A stretch of 29,340 bases of DNA from STD2-102 sp964414205. GTDB taxonomy: Bacteria; Bacillota; Clostridia; Christensenellales; CAG-917. Below, piece by piece: positions 1-8,280 of the stretch. The position numbers and the translations under genes are program-made. The stretch is from assembly GCA_964414205.1 (NCBI GenBank), contig CAYPVP010000011.1, positions 1 to 29,340 of the forward strand, given 5' to 3'. The stretch's first letter is position 1, and every line of letters starts with the position of its first letter. The notes below the pieces were generated by a model. The model made no database searches and was not told the DNA's origin. It was given only the letters and a program-made list of their open reading frames with translations.

Positions 1-240
1 GAAAAATTCTAAGTTTTCGGCAAAGGTAGGAACTACTATGTTTTTGTTGTTATACTTTTTCACTTCTTTTTTGTGTTACTCTAAACTTCCTTTTTGCTTT
101 CGTTTTTGTGTCTTTTCTTTCAATCTTGCTTTTCAGTTCAAGTATTCTGTTGTTTTTTTGTAATTTTGTTTAACTTTTCGCTTTTTCAAAATTTTATTCT
201 AAATCTTCTTTTCTAAATTTTGATTTTAAACTTAATTTTT
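1..240. other. T-rich low-complexity spacer, no gene seen
   Basis: The top strand is almost all T with scattered C and G, in words such as TTTTTGTG and CTTTCG. I see no ORF with a ribosome binding site on either strand. It resembles the T-rich spacers near 9.4 kb and 11.9 kb. It lies beyond the purC terminator and runs off the window edge. Confidence 0.5.
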
Positions 241-267
241 GAAATTTTGCAAATCAAAAAAAATGAT

Positions 268-302
268 AAAAAAAACAACACAATGTTTCAAAGTGTTGTT
301 TT
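268..302 (-). terminator. Intrinsic terminator of purC
   Basis: On the minus strand a 10-bp stem AAAACAACAC / GTGTTGTTTT (272-281 with 293-302) with an 11-nt loop is followed by a T run. It starts about 60 bp past the purC stop codon and is oriented to end purC transcription. Confidence 0.75.
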
Positions 303-364
303 CTAAAATTTTATTAAATGCTCTATTTGTTCTTTTGAATTTCAATTTAGCCAAGGTTTTTCAA

Positions 365-1045
365 TCAGCCAAGAATGATTTTTGTGAGTTCAATTGGGTC
401 AACAATTTTGCCGTCTTGATAGACTCTCATGTTGCCACTTGCGATTTCATCAATCAAAATGACTTCATCATTATTATATCCAAATTCAAATTTGATGTCA
501 TAAAGGTCAAGATTTTTTTCTTTCAATTTTTCAGCAACAATGTTTGTGATTTGAATGGTTTGTTTTTTCATGTCATCAAACATAGATTGGCTCATGATTC
601 CAAGAACATCCAATGCTTCTGATGTGATGAGTGGGTCACCTTTTTCATCATCTTTCAATGTAACTTCAACATATCCACCGTCAAGTGGTGTTCCATCAGC
701 AATGTATGCACCATATCTGCGAATAAAACTTCCAGTTGCAACCAAACGGCAAATCACTTCAACACCTTTTCCAAACACTTTTCCTGGCAAAACTTCCATT
801 GTGGCATTGTCAATGTCAGCAGAAACATAGTGTGTTTTGATTCCTTTTTGTTTCAAAAGTTCAAAAAACATGATTGAAACTTGAAGATTTGCTTTTCCAA
901 TTCCTTCAATTGTCAAACCAACTGAATTTTCGCCTGGGTCAAAAACACCGTCTTTGCCTGTGCAATCATCTTTGAACTTCAAAAGCACATTGCCATTTTC
1001 AAGTTCAAAAACATCTTTTGTTTTTCCTGTATAAAGTTTTTTCAT
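365..1045 (-). CDS. purC: Phosphoribosylaminoimidazole-succinocarboxamide synthase (SAICAR synthetase)
   Basis: A 226-residue single-domain PurC, close to the usual 230-240 residues. It joins CAIR and aspartate using ATP to give SAICAR, a late step of de novo purine synthesis in the cytosol. The N-terminus carries the ATP-binding strand and loop KLYTGKTKDVF (residues 3-13). The family block EVICRLVATGSFIRRYG sits at 96-112, and the acidic DEIASGNMR block is near the C-terminus. The start is supported by a GGGAGGA ribosome binding site 5 bases upstream. No other pur gene is in the window, and the gene has its own promoter and terminator, so it is probably a single transcription unit here. There is no PurE or other fusion. 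Confidence 0.96.
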   Translation of the reverse strand: MKKLYTGKTKDVFELENGNVLLKFKDDCTGKDGVFDPGENSVGLTIEGIGKANLQVSIMFFELLKQKGIKTHYVSADIDNATMEVLPGKVFGKGVEVICRLVATGSFIRRYGAYIADGTPLDGGYVEVTLKDDEKGDPLITSEALDVLGIMSQSMFDDMKKQTIQITNIVAEKLKEKNLDLYDIKFEFGYNNDEVILIDEIASGNMRVYQDGKIVDPIELTKIILG

Positions 1046-1082
1046 TGTGTCCTCCCGAAAAACGGAAAATTTTTATATATTT

Positions 1083-1111
1083 TTTATAGCACATTCTATT
1101 GCTTTTTGCAA
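1083..1111 (-). promoter_or_regulatory. Probable sigma-A promoter of purC
   Basis: On the minus strand TTGCAA (1106-1111), a 17-bp spacer and TATAAA (1083-1088) lie about 38 bp upstream of the purC ATG. I see no purine riboswitch or PurBox in the short leader. Confidence 0.6.
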
Positions 1112-1201
1112 ATGTATAAACACAAAATTTGGAAATAGTTCACAAATTTTTGCAAGCAAAATCATCAACTATTTCGCATTTTTCACTATACTGCATATAA
1201 A

Positions 1202-1230
1202 TTGACTTTTTTAAAAAATTTGTATATTCT
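1202..1230 (+). promoter_or_regulatory. Probable sigma-A promoter of the first ABC-F gene
   Basis: TTGACT (1202-1207), a 17-bp spacer and TATTCT (1225-1230), about 21 bp before the ATG at 1252. It is divergent from the purC promoter. Confidence 0.6.
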
Positions 1231-1251
1231 TTTATAACAAAGGAAAAGTCC

Positions 1252-3138
1252 ATGCTAATAAATTTAAAAAACACAACATTTGGCTATGATGCCGAAAATA
1301 TTTTTGAAAATGTAAATCTCTCCATAAATTTGAAAGATAGAATTGGTTTGATTGGAACAAATGGTGCTGGAAAAACCACGCTTTTGAAATTGATTTTGGG
1401 AGAATTGTCGCCAAATATTGGTGAAATTTCAAAAAAAAGCAATCTTTCAATGGCATGTTTGAAACAAAACACAGGACTAAATTCAGAAAAAAGCGTTTAT
1501 GATGAAATGAATTCAGTTTTTGACTCGGTTCACAATGCTTTGAGAGAAAAAGAACAAATTGCATTTGAATTGTCAAAGCATCAAGATTCAAGCAAAGAAT
1601 TTTCTGTGTGTGCACAAAAACTTGCAGAAATCGACTCCTTTTTGTATGCAAAAGATGCCTTCAATGTCGATGTCAAAATAAAAACCATTTTGAATGGAAT
1701 GGGGTTTCAAAATTGCTATTCTCAAATTGTTTCAACGATGAGTGGTGGTGAAAAAACTCGACTTGCACTTTGCAAATTGTTGCTAGAAGAACCAGAACTA
1801 TTGATTTTGGACGAGCCAACAAACCATCTCGATTTTCAAACTTTGCAGTGGCTTGAAACCTATTTGTCAACCTATAAAGGTGCAATTTTGATTGTCTCAC
1901 ATGACAGATATTTTTTGGACAACATGGTTTCAAAAATTTGGGAACTCGAAGACAAAGAAATTTCATCCTACACTGGCAACTATTCAAAATTTAGACAAAC
2001 AAAAAAAGAAATTGTTGCATGCCGACAAAAAGAATTTCAAAAACAATCTGAAAAAATTTCAGCAATGAAAGAATATGCCGAAAAAAACATTGTCAGAGCA
2101 ACAACATCAAAAAGTGCAAAATCAAGACTTCACCAACTTGAAAACATCGAAATTTTGGAAAAACCAAAAACTTTTCACAAAACAGCAAAGTTTAAATTTT
2201 CAATGGACTATGAAAGCAACAAAATTGTTTTGACAGTTGAAAATGCTTCTCTGCAAATTGAAAACAAAGTTTTGCTGAGTGACGCCTCTTTTCAAGTCAA
2301 GCGACAAGAAAGAGTTGCAATCATTGGTGCAAACGGTGCTGGAAAATCTACACTTTTGAAAGAAATTCTGTCCAGAAAAAACCGAGCCATTCGTTTTGGA
2401 AAAGATGTCAAAACTGCCTACTATGACCAAGAAAACCTCAATCTTGATTTCAACAACACAGTCATCGATGAACTTTGGGGAAAATTTCGTGGCAAAACTC
2501 AAACAGAAGTGCGTTCTATTTTGGGAGGCTTGTTGCTTGATGAAAACGACATTCAAAAACAAATCAAAGTTTTGTCAGGTGGCGAAAGAGCAAAACTTGG
2601 CTTTGCACTCATCATGGCAGACACTGCAAACACTTTGATTTTGGACGAGCCAACAAACCACCTAGATTTGGAAACCAGGGAAGCATTGGAAGAGGGTTTG
2701 AAAAATTTTGATGGAACAATCATTTTTGTTTCTCATGATAGATATTTTTTGAACCAAATCGCAACAAAAATTGTGGAAATTGAAAACAAAACAATCAAAG
2801 AATTTGTTGGAAACTTTGTTCAATATGAAAAACAAAAAAAACTTGAAAACGAACAAAAACTCGAACTTGCACTTGAACAACAAATTGCAAAACCTATTTC
2901 AAAATCTAATTCATATTTTAGAAGTGCAAAAGACCGTAGCCAAGAAATAAAGCAAAAGCAACATCTTCAAAACCTTGAAAAAAGAATTGAAGAATTGTCA
3001 AAAAAAGAAGCCGAACTTTTTGAAGAACTTGCAAAACCAAGTTGCTATGAAAATTTCAAAACAACAAACGAAATGCAAAGAGAAATTCGCAAAGAAATTG
3101 ACACACTAGAAGAAGAATGGATGTCACTTGTTGATTGA
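1252..3138 (+). CDS. ABC-F family ATPase (Uup/YdiF-like), ribosome-associated
   Basis: A soluble 628-residue protein with two ABC ATPase domains and no membrane segments, the ABC-F layout. NBD1 has Walker A GTNGAGKTT (35-43), signature MSGGEKTRL (from 163) and Walker B LILDEPTNHLD (about 184). NBD2 has Walker A GANGAGKST (from about 359), signature LSGGERAKL (from 441) and a second LILDEPTNHLD. The charged linker between the domains matches the P-site tRNA-interaction motif region. A C-terminal coiled coil (about 540-628) resembles the Uup/YdiF tail. Family members bind the ribosomal E site and act in translation factor function or ribosome protection. Which role applies here cannot be read from the sequence. 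The ribosome binding site AAGGA lies 8 bases upstream. Both ATP sites look intact, unlike the second ABC-F in this window. Confidence 0.93.
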   Translation: MLINLKNTTFGYDAENIFENVNLSINLKDRIGLIGTNGAGKTTLLKLILGELSPNIGEISKKSNLSMACLKQNTGLNSEKSVYDEMNSVFDSVHNALREKEQIAFELSKHQDSSKEFSVCAQKLAEIDSFLYAKDAFNVDVKIKTILNGMGFQNCYSQIVSTMSGGEKTRLALCKLLLEEPELLILDEPTNHLDFQTLQWLETYLSTYKGAILIVSHDRYFLDNMVSKIWELEDKEISSYTGNYSKFRQTKKEIVACRQKEFQKQSEKISAMKEYAEKNIVRATTSKSAKSRLHQLENIEILEKPKTFHKTAKFKFSMDYESNKIVLTVENASLQIENKVLLSDASFQVKRQERVAIIGANGAGKSTLLKEILSRKNRAIRFGKDVKTAYYDQENLNLDFNNTVIDELWGKFRGKTQTEVRSILGGLLLDENDIQKQIKVLSGGERAKLGFALIMADTANTLILDEPTNHLDLETREALEEGLKNFDGTIIFVSHDRYFLNQIATKIVEIENKTIKEFVGNFVQYEKQKKLENEQKLELALEQQIAKPISKSNSYFRSAKDRSQEIKQKQHLQNLEKRIEELSKKEAELFEELAKPSCYENFKTTNEMQREIRKEIDTLEEEWMSLVD

Positions 3139-3176
3139 ATTGCAATTTTGTTTTTAAACTGCTCTTTTGATTGTTA

Positions 3177-3205
3177 TTGTATTATTTCATCACAAGTATT
3201 ATAAT
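3177..3205 (+). promoter_or_regulatory. Probable sigma-A promoter of the NfeD-SPFH pair
   Basis: TTGTAT (3177-3182), a 17-bp spacer and a perfect TATAAT (3200-3205), 32 bp before the ATG at 3238. Confidence 0.65.
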
Positions 3206-3237
3206 TTTAATAATATTACATAAATTAGGAGGTGTCT

Positions 3238-3708
3238 ATGCCAGAATATATGATTTGGATTTGGCTCAGCATTCTTGTTGTCAGTGTTCTCATTGAAATT
3301 TTCACAATGGACATGACTTCAATTTGGTTTTCAATCGGTGCTGTCGTTGCAATGATTTTGAGTGCATTCAAAGAAGTTCATTGGGGAATTCAAGTTGGCG
3401 TTTTCTTTGCAATTTCAATCATTTGCTTGCTTGCCCTAAGACCATTTGCAAAAAAATTCTTGATGAAAAAAACTGAGGGAAAAACAAACATTGAGGAATT
3501 CATTGGAAAAAAAGTAAAAATGATTACACAATGCGATTTTGACAATTTGGGAACAACAAAAATAAACGATGTTGTTTGGAATGTCAAAAGTGTTGATGAA
3601 TCCGTTTTGCTTCAAAATGAAATTGTTGAGATTGTTGCAATAAAAGGCAACAAATTGATTGCAAAAAAAATTGAAGCAGTTGAATCAACAGAAAAATTGG
3701 ATGTTTAA
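3238..3708 (+). CDS. NfeD family membrane protein (short form)
   Basis: A 156-residue protein. I chose the ATG at 3238 because a perfect AGGAGG (3227-3232) sits 5 bases upstream; a GTG two codons earlier overlaps that site. The N-terminal half has about three hydrophobic helices (roughly residues 5-24, 28-45, 52-70). The C-terminal half (about 85-145) is a beta-rich soluble domain as expected for the NfeD OB fold. Short NfeD proteins nearly always pair with a flotillin/stomatin-type SPFH protein and are thought to tune membrane microdomains. Here the SPFH gene follows after 20 bp, so the two form an operon. There is no ClpP-class serine protease domain, so this is not the long NfeD form. Confidence 0.88.
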   Translation: MPEYMIWIWLSILVVSVLIEIFTMDMTSIWFSIGAVVAMILSAFKEVHWGIQVGVFFAISIICLLALRPFAKKFLMKKTEGKTNIEEFIGKKVKMITQCDFDNLGTTKINDVVWNVKSVDESVLLQNEIVEIVAIKGNKLIAKKIEAVESTEKLDV

Positions 3709-3728
3709 AACATCAAAAGGAGTATATT

Positions 3729-4679
3729 ATGCAAAATTTATTAGCAATTACATCAGGAGGAACAGTTGCAGCAGTTGTGTTTGGCGTCATTGGAGCAATT
3801 CTTGTCATCTTGCTTTTTACAGGAATTCGTCTTGTTCGCCAATCAACAGCAATCACTGTTGAAAGACTCGGAAAATATCAAAAAACACTTGAAACAGGTT
3901 TGCACTTTGTTTTGCCACTTTTTGACAGAACATCAAAGCCAATTTCTTTGAAAGAAAGAGTCGCTGATTTTGCACCACAACCAGTCATCACAAAAGACAA
4001 TGTAACCATGCAAATTGACACTGTTGTTTACTTTCAAATCACTGATGCAAAATTGTTTGTCTATGGTGTTGACAATCCAATCAGTGCAATAGAAAATTTG
4101 ACAGCAACAACACTCAGAAACATTGTCGGTGATTTGGAACTCGACCAAACACTGACATCACGTGACACTGTCAATGCAAAAATGCGTTCAATTTTGGATG
4201 AAGCAACTGACCCATGGGGAATCAAAATCAGCCGTGTTGAACTCAAAAACATTTTGCCTCCAAAAGACATTCGTGAAGCAATGGAAAAACAAATGCGTGC
4301 TGAAAGAGAACGCCGTGAATCAATTTTGAGAGCCGAAGGCGAAAAGAAATCAAACATCTTGGTTGCCGAAGGTGAAAAACAAGCAAAAATTTTGAGAGCC
4401 GAAGCAAACCAACAAGCAAGAATTTTGGAAGCAGATGCCGAAAAATCAGCAACCATTGCCGAAGCAGAAGGTCGTTCAAAAGCAATCAAACTCATCAACG
4501 ATGCAATGCCAACCTCGGCATACATCACATTGCAAGGCTTTGAAGCATTGAAATATTTGGCAGATGGTCAATCAACAAAAATCATTGTTCCATCTGAAAT
4601 TCAAAATGTCACAGGGCTTTTGACATCGCTTGCTGAAACAGTGAAAGAAATTCCAGCAAAAGAAAAGAAAACCAAATAG
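3729..4679 (+). CDS. SPFH/stomatin-type membrane protein (QmcA/paraslipin-like)
   Basis: A 316-residue protein with one N-terminal transmembrane helix (about residues 11-34). An SPFH/band 7 domain follows (about 35-190, with the stomatin-type blocks TVERLGKYQKTLETGLHF and ITKDNVTMQIDTVVYFQI). Next is a long charged coiled coil made of repeated AEGEK/AEAEK units (about 190-255). Stomatin/prohibitin relatives oligomerise into rings or caps on the membrane and organise microdomains or hold proteases. It forms an operon with the NfeD gene just upstream and has an AAGGAG ribosome binding site. A bidirectional terminator follows. It is unrelated in detail to the second, soluble SPFH protein in the operon at the right end of the window. 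Confidence 0.92.
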   Translation: MQNLLAITSGGTVAAVVFGVIGAILVILLFTGIRLVRQSTAITVERLGKYQKTLETGLHFVLPLFDRTSKPISLKERVADFAPQPVITKDNVTMQIDTVVYFQITDAKLFVYGVDNPISAIENLTATTLRNIVGDLELDQTLTSRDTVNAKMRSILDEATDPWGIKISRVELKNILPPKDIREAMEKQMRAERERRESILRAEGEKKSNILVAEGEKQAKILRAEANQQARILEADAEKSATIAEAEGRSKAIKLINDAMPTSAYITLQGFEALKYLADGQSTKIIVPSEIQNVTGLLTSLAETVKEIPAKEKKTK

Positions 4680-4700
4680 TTGATTGAAATTCAACAAAGC

Positions 4701-4734
4701 AAAAAAGCGCCATTTGATTTCAAATGGCGCTTTT
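4701..4734. terminator. Bidirectional intrinsic terminator
   Basis: A perfect 11-bp stem GCGCCATTTGA / TCAAATGGCGC is flanked by an A run on the left and a T run on the right. It can end the SPFH transcript (+) and the convergent ABC-F transcript (-), whose stop codon abuts it. Confidence 0.9.
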
Positions 4735-6308
4735 CATTCAAGTTCAAGATAGTCATCATAGTTCATTTCTTTGTCAAAAATTTTCGTTCCATTTTCAATT
4801 TCAATGATTCTGTTGGCTACTGTTGCAGTGATTTCTTCATCATGTGTTGCAAAAAGCATTCCACCCTTATAGTTTGTCATGCCCTTGTTCAAAGCAGTGA
4901 TTGATTCCAAGTCCAAATGGTTTGTTGGTTCGTCCAAAATCAAGAAATTGCCTTGTTGGAGCATCATTCTTGCGAGCATACATCTAACCTTTTCTCCACC
5001 TGAAATGACTTTTGCTTTTTTCAATGCTTCTTCGCCTGAAAACAGCATTCTTCCAAGCCAACTTCTCAAAGTTTCTTCATAGGTTTCATTGGTGAATTGT
5101 CCAATCCATTGTGTAAGGCTCAAATCACATCCATCAAAAAATTGAGAGTTGTTTTGTGGCAAATATGCAGGAATGATTGTTTTTCCCCATTCAATGCTTC
5201 CACTGTCGGCTTGATCTTCTCCCATCAAAATGTCAAACAATTTTTCAATCGCCAAACTGTTTGAAGAGATAAAAGCAATTTTGTCATCTTTTTGAACGGT
5301 AAACGAAATATCTTCAAAAAAGCCTTTTTTTGTCAAGTTTTTCACCGACAAAATTTCACGGCCAATCAATTTTTCAAATTTGAAATCAATGTATGGATAT
5401 TTTCTTGATGATGGTTTGATTTGGTCGATTGAAAGTTTTTCAAGTGCTTTCTTTCTTGAAGTCGCTTGTTTAGATTTGCTTGCGTTTGCAGAAAATCTAC
5501 TGATGAATTCTTGAAGTTCTTTTGCTTTTTGTTCGTTCTTTTTGTTTTGGTCACGAAGTTGTCTTGCAGCAAGTTGACTTGATTCATACCAAAAGTCATA
5601 GTTTCCAACATACATGTTGATTTGACCAAAGTCGACATCACAAATGTGTGTGCAAACATTGTTCAAAAAGTGTCGGTTGTGGCTGACAATTATGATTGTG
5701 CTTTCAATTTCCATAAGATAGTTTTCAAGCCAGCGAACAGTTTTGACGTCCAAGTTGTTTGTAGGTTCGTCCAAGAGCAAAATGTCAGGCTTGCCAAACA
5801 AGGCTTGCGCCAACAAAATTTTGACTTTTTCTTTTGCATCAATTTCACTCATCATCATATATTGATGGTCTTCTGGAACTCTCAATGCGTTCAACAAAAT
5901 TTGTGCTTCGCTTTCTGCTTCCCATCCACCAAGTTCAGCAAATTCACCTTCCAATTCACCTGCCTTGATTCCGTCTTCTTCGTTGAAATCAGGCTTCATA
6001 TAGAGTTCATCTTTTTCTTTCATGACATCAAAAAGGCGTTTGTGTCCAAAAATTACAGTGTCCAAAACTGTGTAGTCGTCAAAGGCGTTTTGGTTTTGTT
6101 GCAAAACTGCCATACGCTCAGTTTTGTCCATTGTCACATCGCCCTTGTTTGGTTCAAGGTCGCCAGAAAGAACACGCAAAAATGTTGACTTTCCTGCCCC
6201 GTTTGCGCCAATAACGCCATAGCAGTTGCCTTTTGTGAATTTCAAATTGACTTCTTCCATCAATTTTCGTGAACCGAATTGAACAGATACATTGTTTACT
6301 TGTAGCAT
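4734..6308 (-). CDS. ABC-F family ATPase (YkpA/YbiT-like) with degenerate second P-loop
   Basis: A 524-residue protein with two ABC domains, the size and layout of the YkpA/YbiT branch of ABC-F. NBD1 has an intact Walker A GANGAGKST (34-42) and Walker B LLLDEPTNNLD (D180, E181). Its signature region is MSEIDAKEKVKILLAQ (153-168) rather than LSGGQ, which is normal for this branch. NBD2 keeps SGGEK (436-440) and LILDEPTNHLD (D459, E460), but its P-loop reads ISSNSLAIEKLF (347-358). The lysine and threonine positions appear to hold Ile354 and Glu355, so this site probably cannot bind ATP in the usual way. The family acts on the ribosome. The start has AGGAAG upstream. It is convergent with the SPFH gene and shares its terminator. 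Confidence 0.92.
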   Translation of the reverse strand: MLQVNNVSVQFGSRKLMEEVNLKFTKGNCYGVIGANGAGKSTFLRVLSGDLEPNKGDVTMDKTERMAVLQQNQNAFDDYTVLDTVIFGHKRLFDVMKEKDELYMKPDFNEEDGIKAGELEGEFAELGGWEAESEAQILLNALRVPEDHQYMMMSEIDAKEKVKILLAQALFGKPDILLLDEPTNNLDVKTVRWLENYLMEIESTIIIVSHNRHFLNNVCTHICDVDFGQINMYVGNYDFWYESSQLAARQLRDQNKKNEQKAKELQEFISRFSANASKSKQATSRKKALEKLSIDQIKPSSRKYPYIDFKFEKLIGREILSVKNLTKKGFFEDISFTVQKDDKIAFISSNSLAIEKLFDILMGEDQADSGSIEWGKTIIPAYLPQNNSQFFDGCDLSLTQWIGQFTNETYEETLRSWLGRMLFSGEEALKKAKVISGGEKVRCMLARMMLQQGNFLILDEPTNHLDLESITALNKGMTNYKGGMLFATHDEEITATVANRIIEIENGTKIFDKEMNYDDYLELE

Positions 6309-6413
6309 TTTATCTTCCTAAATAAGTATTTATATATAATATTGTTTCCATTGTAGCAACAAATCAAAATTCAATCAAACAAATTTGTATGCTTTTTGAA
6401 AATCAATCTTCAT

Positions 6414-6926
6414 TTAATCTTCAAAGTCGTCATGTTTGCAAAAACAACTTTTGTCATTTATGTCATCAAATTTTGAGTCGCCCTTTGCTTTTTGAAGTTC
6501 ACATTGCAAAAATTTTGACAATGCTTCTGTGTTTTCGACAACTGAACTTTCAAAGGCTTGAATTTTGCAACATGTCAATTCTTCAAGCAAATCACTTCCA
6601 AAATTTCGACCAATCACAACATTGATGCCTTTGATTTGCAAAATGTCAGCAATGAATCTAGCACCGTTGAAACAAACATCAATGCTTTCAATTTGTTTTG
6701 CTTTGAAGTTTTGAAAATTGATGAAGCCTTTGTCATCTTTTTCTTTGGTGTCAATTTCATTGCACTTCAAAAATTTTGCACAATCAAATTTTTCAAAATT
6801 TTTCAAAATGTCATTTTCGTTTTTGTCTTCATATTTTATCAAAAAACATTCAAAAACATCAAAAGTTTCTGCTCCTTTAAAGCAATTTGCAACAATTCCC
6901 TTTGATGAACCAACAGCAATTTTCAT
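6414..6926 (-). CDS. NifX/NifB C-terminal-like (dinitrogenase FeMo-cofactor biosynthesis) family protein
   Basis: A 170-residue protein that begins MKIAVGSSKGIV and carries the block CFNGARFIADILQIKGINVVIGRNFG (middle), matching the COG1433 NifX/NifB C-terminal fold. This fold binds iron-sulfur or iron-molybdenum clusters. Outside diazotrophs such proteins are common in anaerobes and usually sit beside DUF134 and MinD/Mrp-type ferredoxin ATPases, with unknown function. Here DUF134 and a multi-cluster ferredoxin occur within 3 kb. No nif genes are present, so nitrogen fixation should not be inferred. A charged insert (about residues 35-70) and a Cys-rich tail (CFCKHDD) are unusual and might bind metal. 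The ribosome binding site AAGGAG is 7 bases upstream. Confidence 0.78.
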   Translation of the reverse strand: MKIAVGSSKGIVANCFKGAETFDVFECFLIKYEDKNENDILKNFEKFDCAKFLKCNEIDTKEKDDKGFINFQNFKAKQIESIDVCFNGARFIADILQIKGINVVIGRNFGSDLLEELTCCKIQAFESSVVENTEALSKFLQCELQKAKGDSKFDDINDKSCFCKHDDFED

Positions 6927-6943
6927 TTCATTCTCCTTTTCTT

Positions 6944-6972
6944 ATCATAAAATTATATCATACATCGTCCAA
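6944..6972 (-). promoter_or_regulatory. Probable promoter of the NifX-like gene
   Basis: On the minus strand TTGGAC (6967-6972), a 17-bp spacer and TATGAT (6944-6949). An overlapping extended -10, TGATATAAT, is an alternative. It is divergent from the pseudouridine synthase promoter. Confidence 0.5.
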
Positions 6973-7007
6973 TTTTTCTTCAATTTGATGTGCAAAATTT
7001 GATTTCG

Positions 7008-7016
7008 TGCTAAAAT
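7008..7016 (+). promoter_or_regulatory. Extended -10 promoter element just before the pseudouridine synthase start
   Basis: TGCTAAAAT (7008-7016) is an extended -10 element ending only 6 bp before the ATG at 7023, so transcription would start at or next to the start codon. No convincing -35 is seen. Confidence 0.4.
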
Positions 7017-7022
7017 GCTTTC

Positions 7023-7904
7023 ATGGAAAACATACGCATTTTAAATTTTGTTGCAAAAACCAACGGCACTGTGGAAGCAAATTTGAAACTTGTCAGTGTT
7101 TCAACAAGCATTCAAACATCTTTGAGAAAAGAATTTGGGCTTGTTCGTTGCGATGTTGAAGGAAGTTTGCAACCAATTCGACTTGTTGACAAATTGCAAC
7201 AAGGACAACATTTTCAAATTGTTTTGAAAGATGAAATTGTTCGCAAAATTTTGCCCTATGACTTTCCATTGAAAATTGTTTTTGAAGATGAAGATTTGGC
7301 AGTAGTTGACAAACCATGTGGACTCGCTGTCATCTCCACACACAAACACTATGCAAAAAGTTTGGAAAACGCTCTTGCAAACATTTGGGGCGACTTTGTC
7401 TATCGCCCAGTAAACAGGCTAGACAAAAACACATCAGGCTTGATGATTGTTGCAAAAAATGTATATGCTCATTCTCAACTTTCAAAAACGCACATTGCAA
7501 GAGAATATCTTGCTTTGGTGGATGGAATTTTGAATAATGATGGTTTTGTTGATTCTCCAATTGGAAGACCAGACCCAAATTCAGTTTTGCGAGGTGTCAT
7601 GCAAGATGGAAAGCCTGCAAAAACATTTTTCCAAACAGAAAAAGTTTTCAACTCGCACACTTTGGCAAAAATTCAATTGACAACAGGCCGAACACATCAA
7701 ATCAGAGTTCACATGGCATCAATTGGTCACCCATTGTCCAGCGATGAACTCTACAACCAAAACAAAACTCCTGTCACCCTTTTGGACAAAACACAAATTT
7801 TTCACCATTGTTTGCACAGTCACAAAATTGAATTTTTGCACCCCACAACACATAAAATGATGAGTTTTGAAAGCACTTGTCCATTTTGTGAAATTCTTGA
7901 TTGA
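7023..7904 (+). CDS. RluA-family pseudouridine synthase
   Basis: A 293-residue RNA pseudouridine synthase of the RluA/RluC/RluD class, which isomerises specific uridines in rRNA or tRNA. The active-site motif is VNRLDKNTSGL with catalytic Asp134. Other family blocks present are FEDEDLAVVDKPCGLAV (88-104) and the GRTHQIRVHMASIGHPL block in the C-terminal third. The N-terminal 75 residues have the length of an S4-like RNA-binding domain but are weakly conserved. The C-terminus ends in a CPFC pair. There is no Shine-Dalgarno sequence before the ATG, and a -10-like element ends 6 bp upstream, so the mRNA may be leaderless. The exact target uridine cannot be assigned. Confidence 0.93.
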   Translation: MENIRILNFVAKTNGTVEANLKLVSVSTSIQTSLRKEFGLVRCDVEGSLQPIRLVDKLQQGQHFQIVLKDEIVRKILPYDFPLKIVFEDEDLAVVDKPCGLAVISTHKHYAKSLENALANIWGDFVYRPVNRLDKNTSGLMIVAKNVYAHSQLSKTHIAREYLALVDGILNNDGFVDSPIGRPDPNSVLRGVMQDGKPAKTFFQTEKVFNSHTLAKIQLTTGRTHQIRVHMASIGHPLSSDELYNQNKTPVTLLDKTQIFHHCLHSHKIEFLHPTTHKMMSFESTCPFCEILD

Positions 7905-8186
7905 AAGGCTATTTTTATTCTTTTTGTCAAACATTTTTCAACAATGCAAATGCAAGAAACACCAATTCTATCATGCAAATCAAAAGCAGATGAAGCAAAT
8001 CACAACTACGCTGAATTTTTCAACTAATGCTAGGCATGACAACAATCTTTCATTCATAAACGGAGATTTTTTCAATATCAAAAGTTCTCACTCATACATC
8101 AAGGCAAACATTGTTTGCCAATCATTGTTCGCCAATCATTGTTCGCCAATCATTGTTCGCCAATAAAAGCATGGTTTCACTCACCA
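7905..8186. other. Spacer without a supported gene, carrying a tandem repeat
   Basis: AT-rich spacer between the pseudouridine synthase and the ferredoxin. I see no ORF with a ribosome binding site. Its only clear structure is the 14-bp tandem array listed separately. Confidence 0.5.
8103..8164 (+). repeat. 14-bp tandem repeat (about 3.4 copies) preceded by a palindrome
   Basis: The unit GCCAATCATTGTTC is repeated exactly three times from 8117 to 8158 and continues with GCCAAT. The array grows out of the near-perfect palindrome GGCAAACATTGTTTGCC (8103-8119), whose right half matches the repeat unit. The units are head to tail without spacers. The array lies 50-110 bp upstream of the ferredoxin promoter. 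Confidence 0.9.
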
Positions 8187-8210
8187 TTGACATCAAACAT
8201 TTTTTGTCTG

Positions 8211-8239
8211 TTGAACTATACTTTGAGAAGTGATAAAAT
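8211..8239 (+). promoter_or_regulatory. Probable promoter of the ferredoxin gene
   Basis: TTGAAC (8211-8216), a 17-bp spacer and TAAAAT (8234-8239), giving a leader of about 35 nt before the ATG at 8281. A consensus TTGACA at 8187 has no -10 at the right distance. Confidence 0.55.
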
Positions 8240-8280
8240 ATTTGTTGAAAATACAACATAAAATTAAACGAGGAAAAACT

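Noticed and set aside
4734..6308. Degenerate signature motif in the first domain of the second ABC-F protein
   Set aside because: Loss of LSGGQ in NBD1 is, as far as I know, usual for the YkpA/YbiT branch. Only the NBD2 P-loop change was kept as a finding.
6414..6926. Evidence for nitrogen fixation
   Set aside because: The NifX/NifB-like fold is widespread in non-fixing anaerobes and no nifHDK or related gene is present.
8103..8164. Possible CRISPR array
   Set aside because: The 14-bp units abut without spacers and are far too short; no cas genes are near.
8187..8222. Second ferredoxin promoter using TTGACA at 8187 and TATACT at 8217
   Set aside because: The spacer is 24 bp, too long for a sigma-A promoter.
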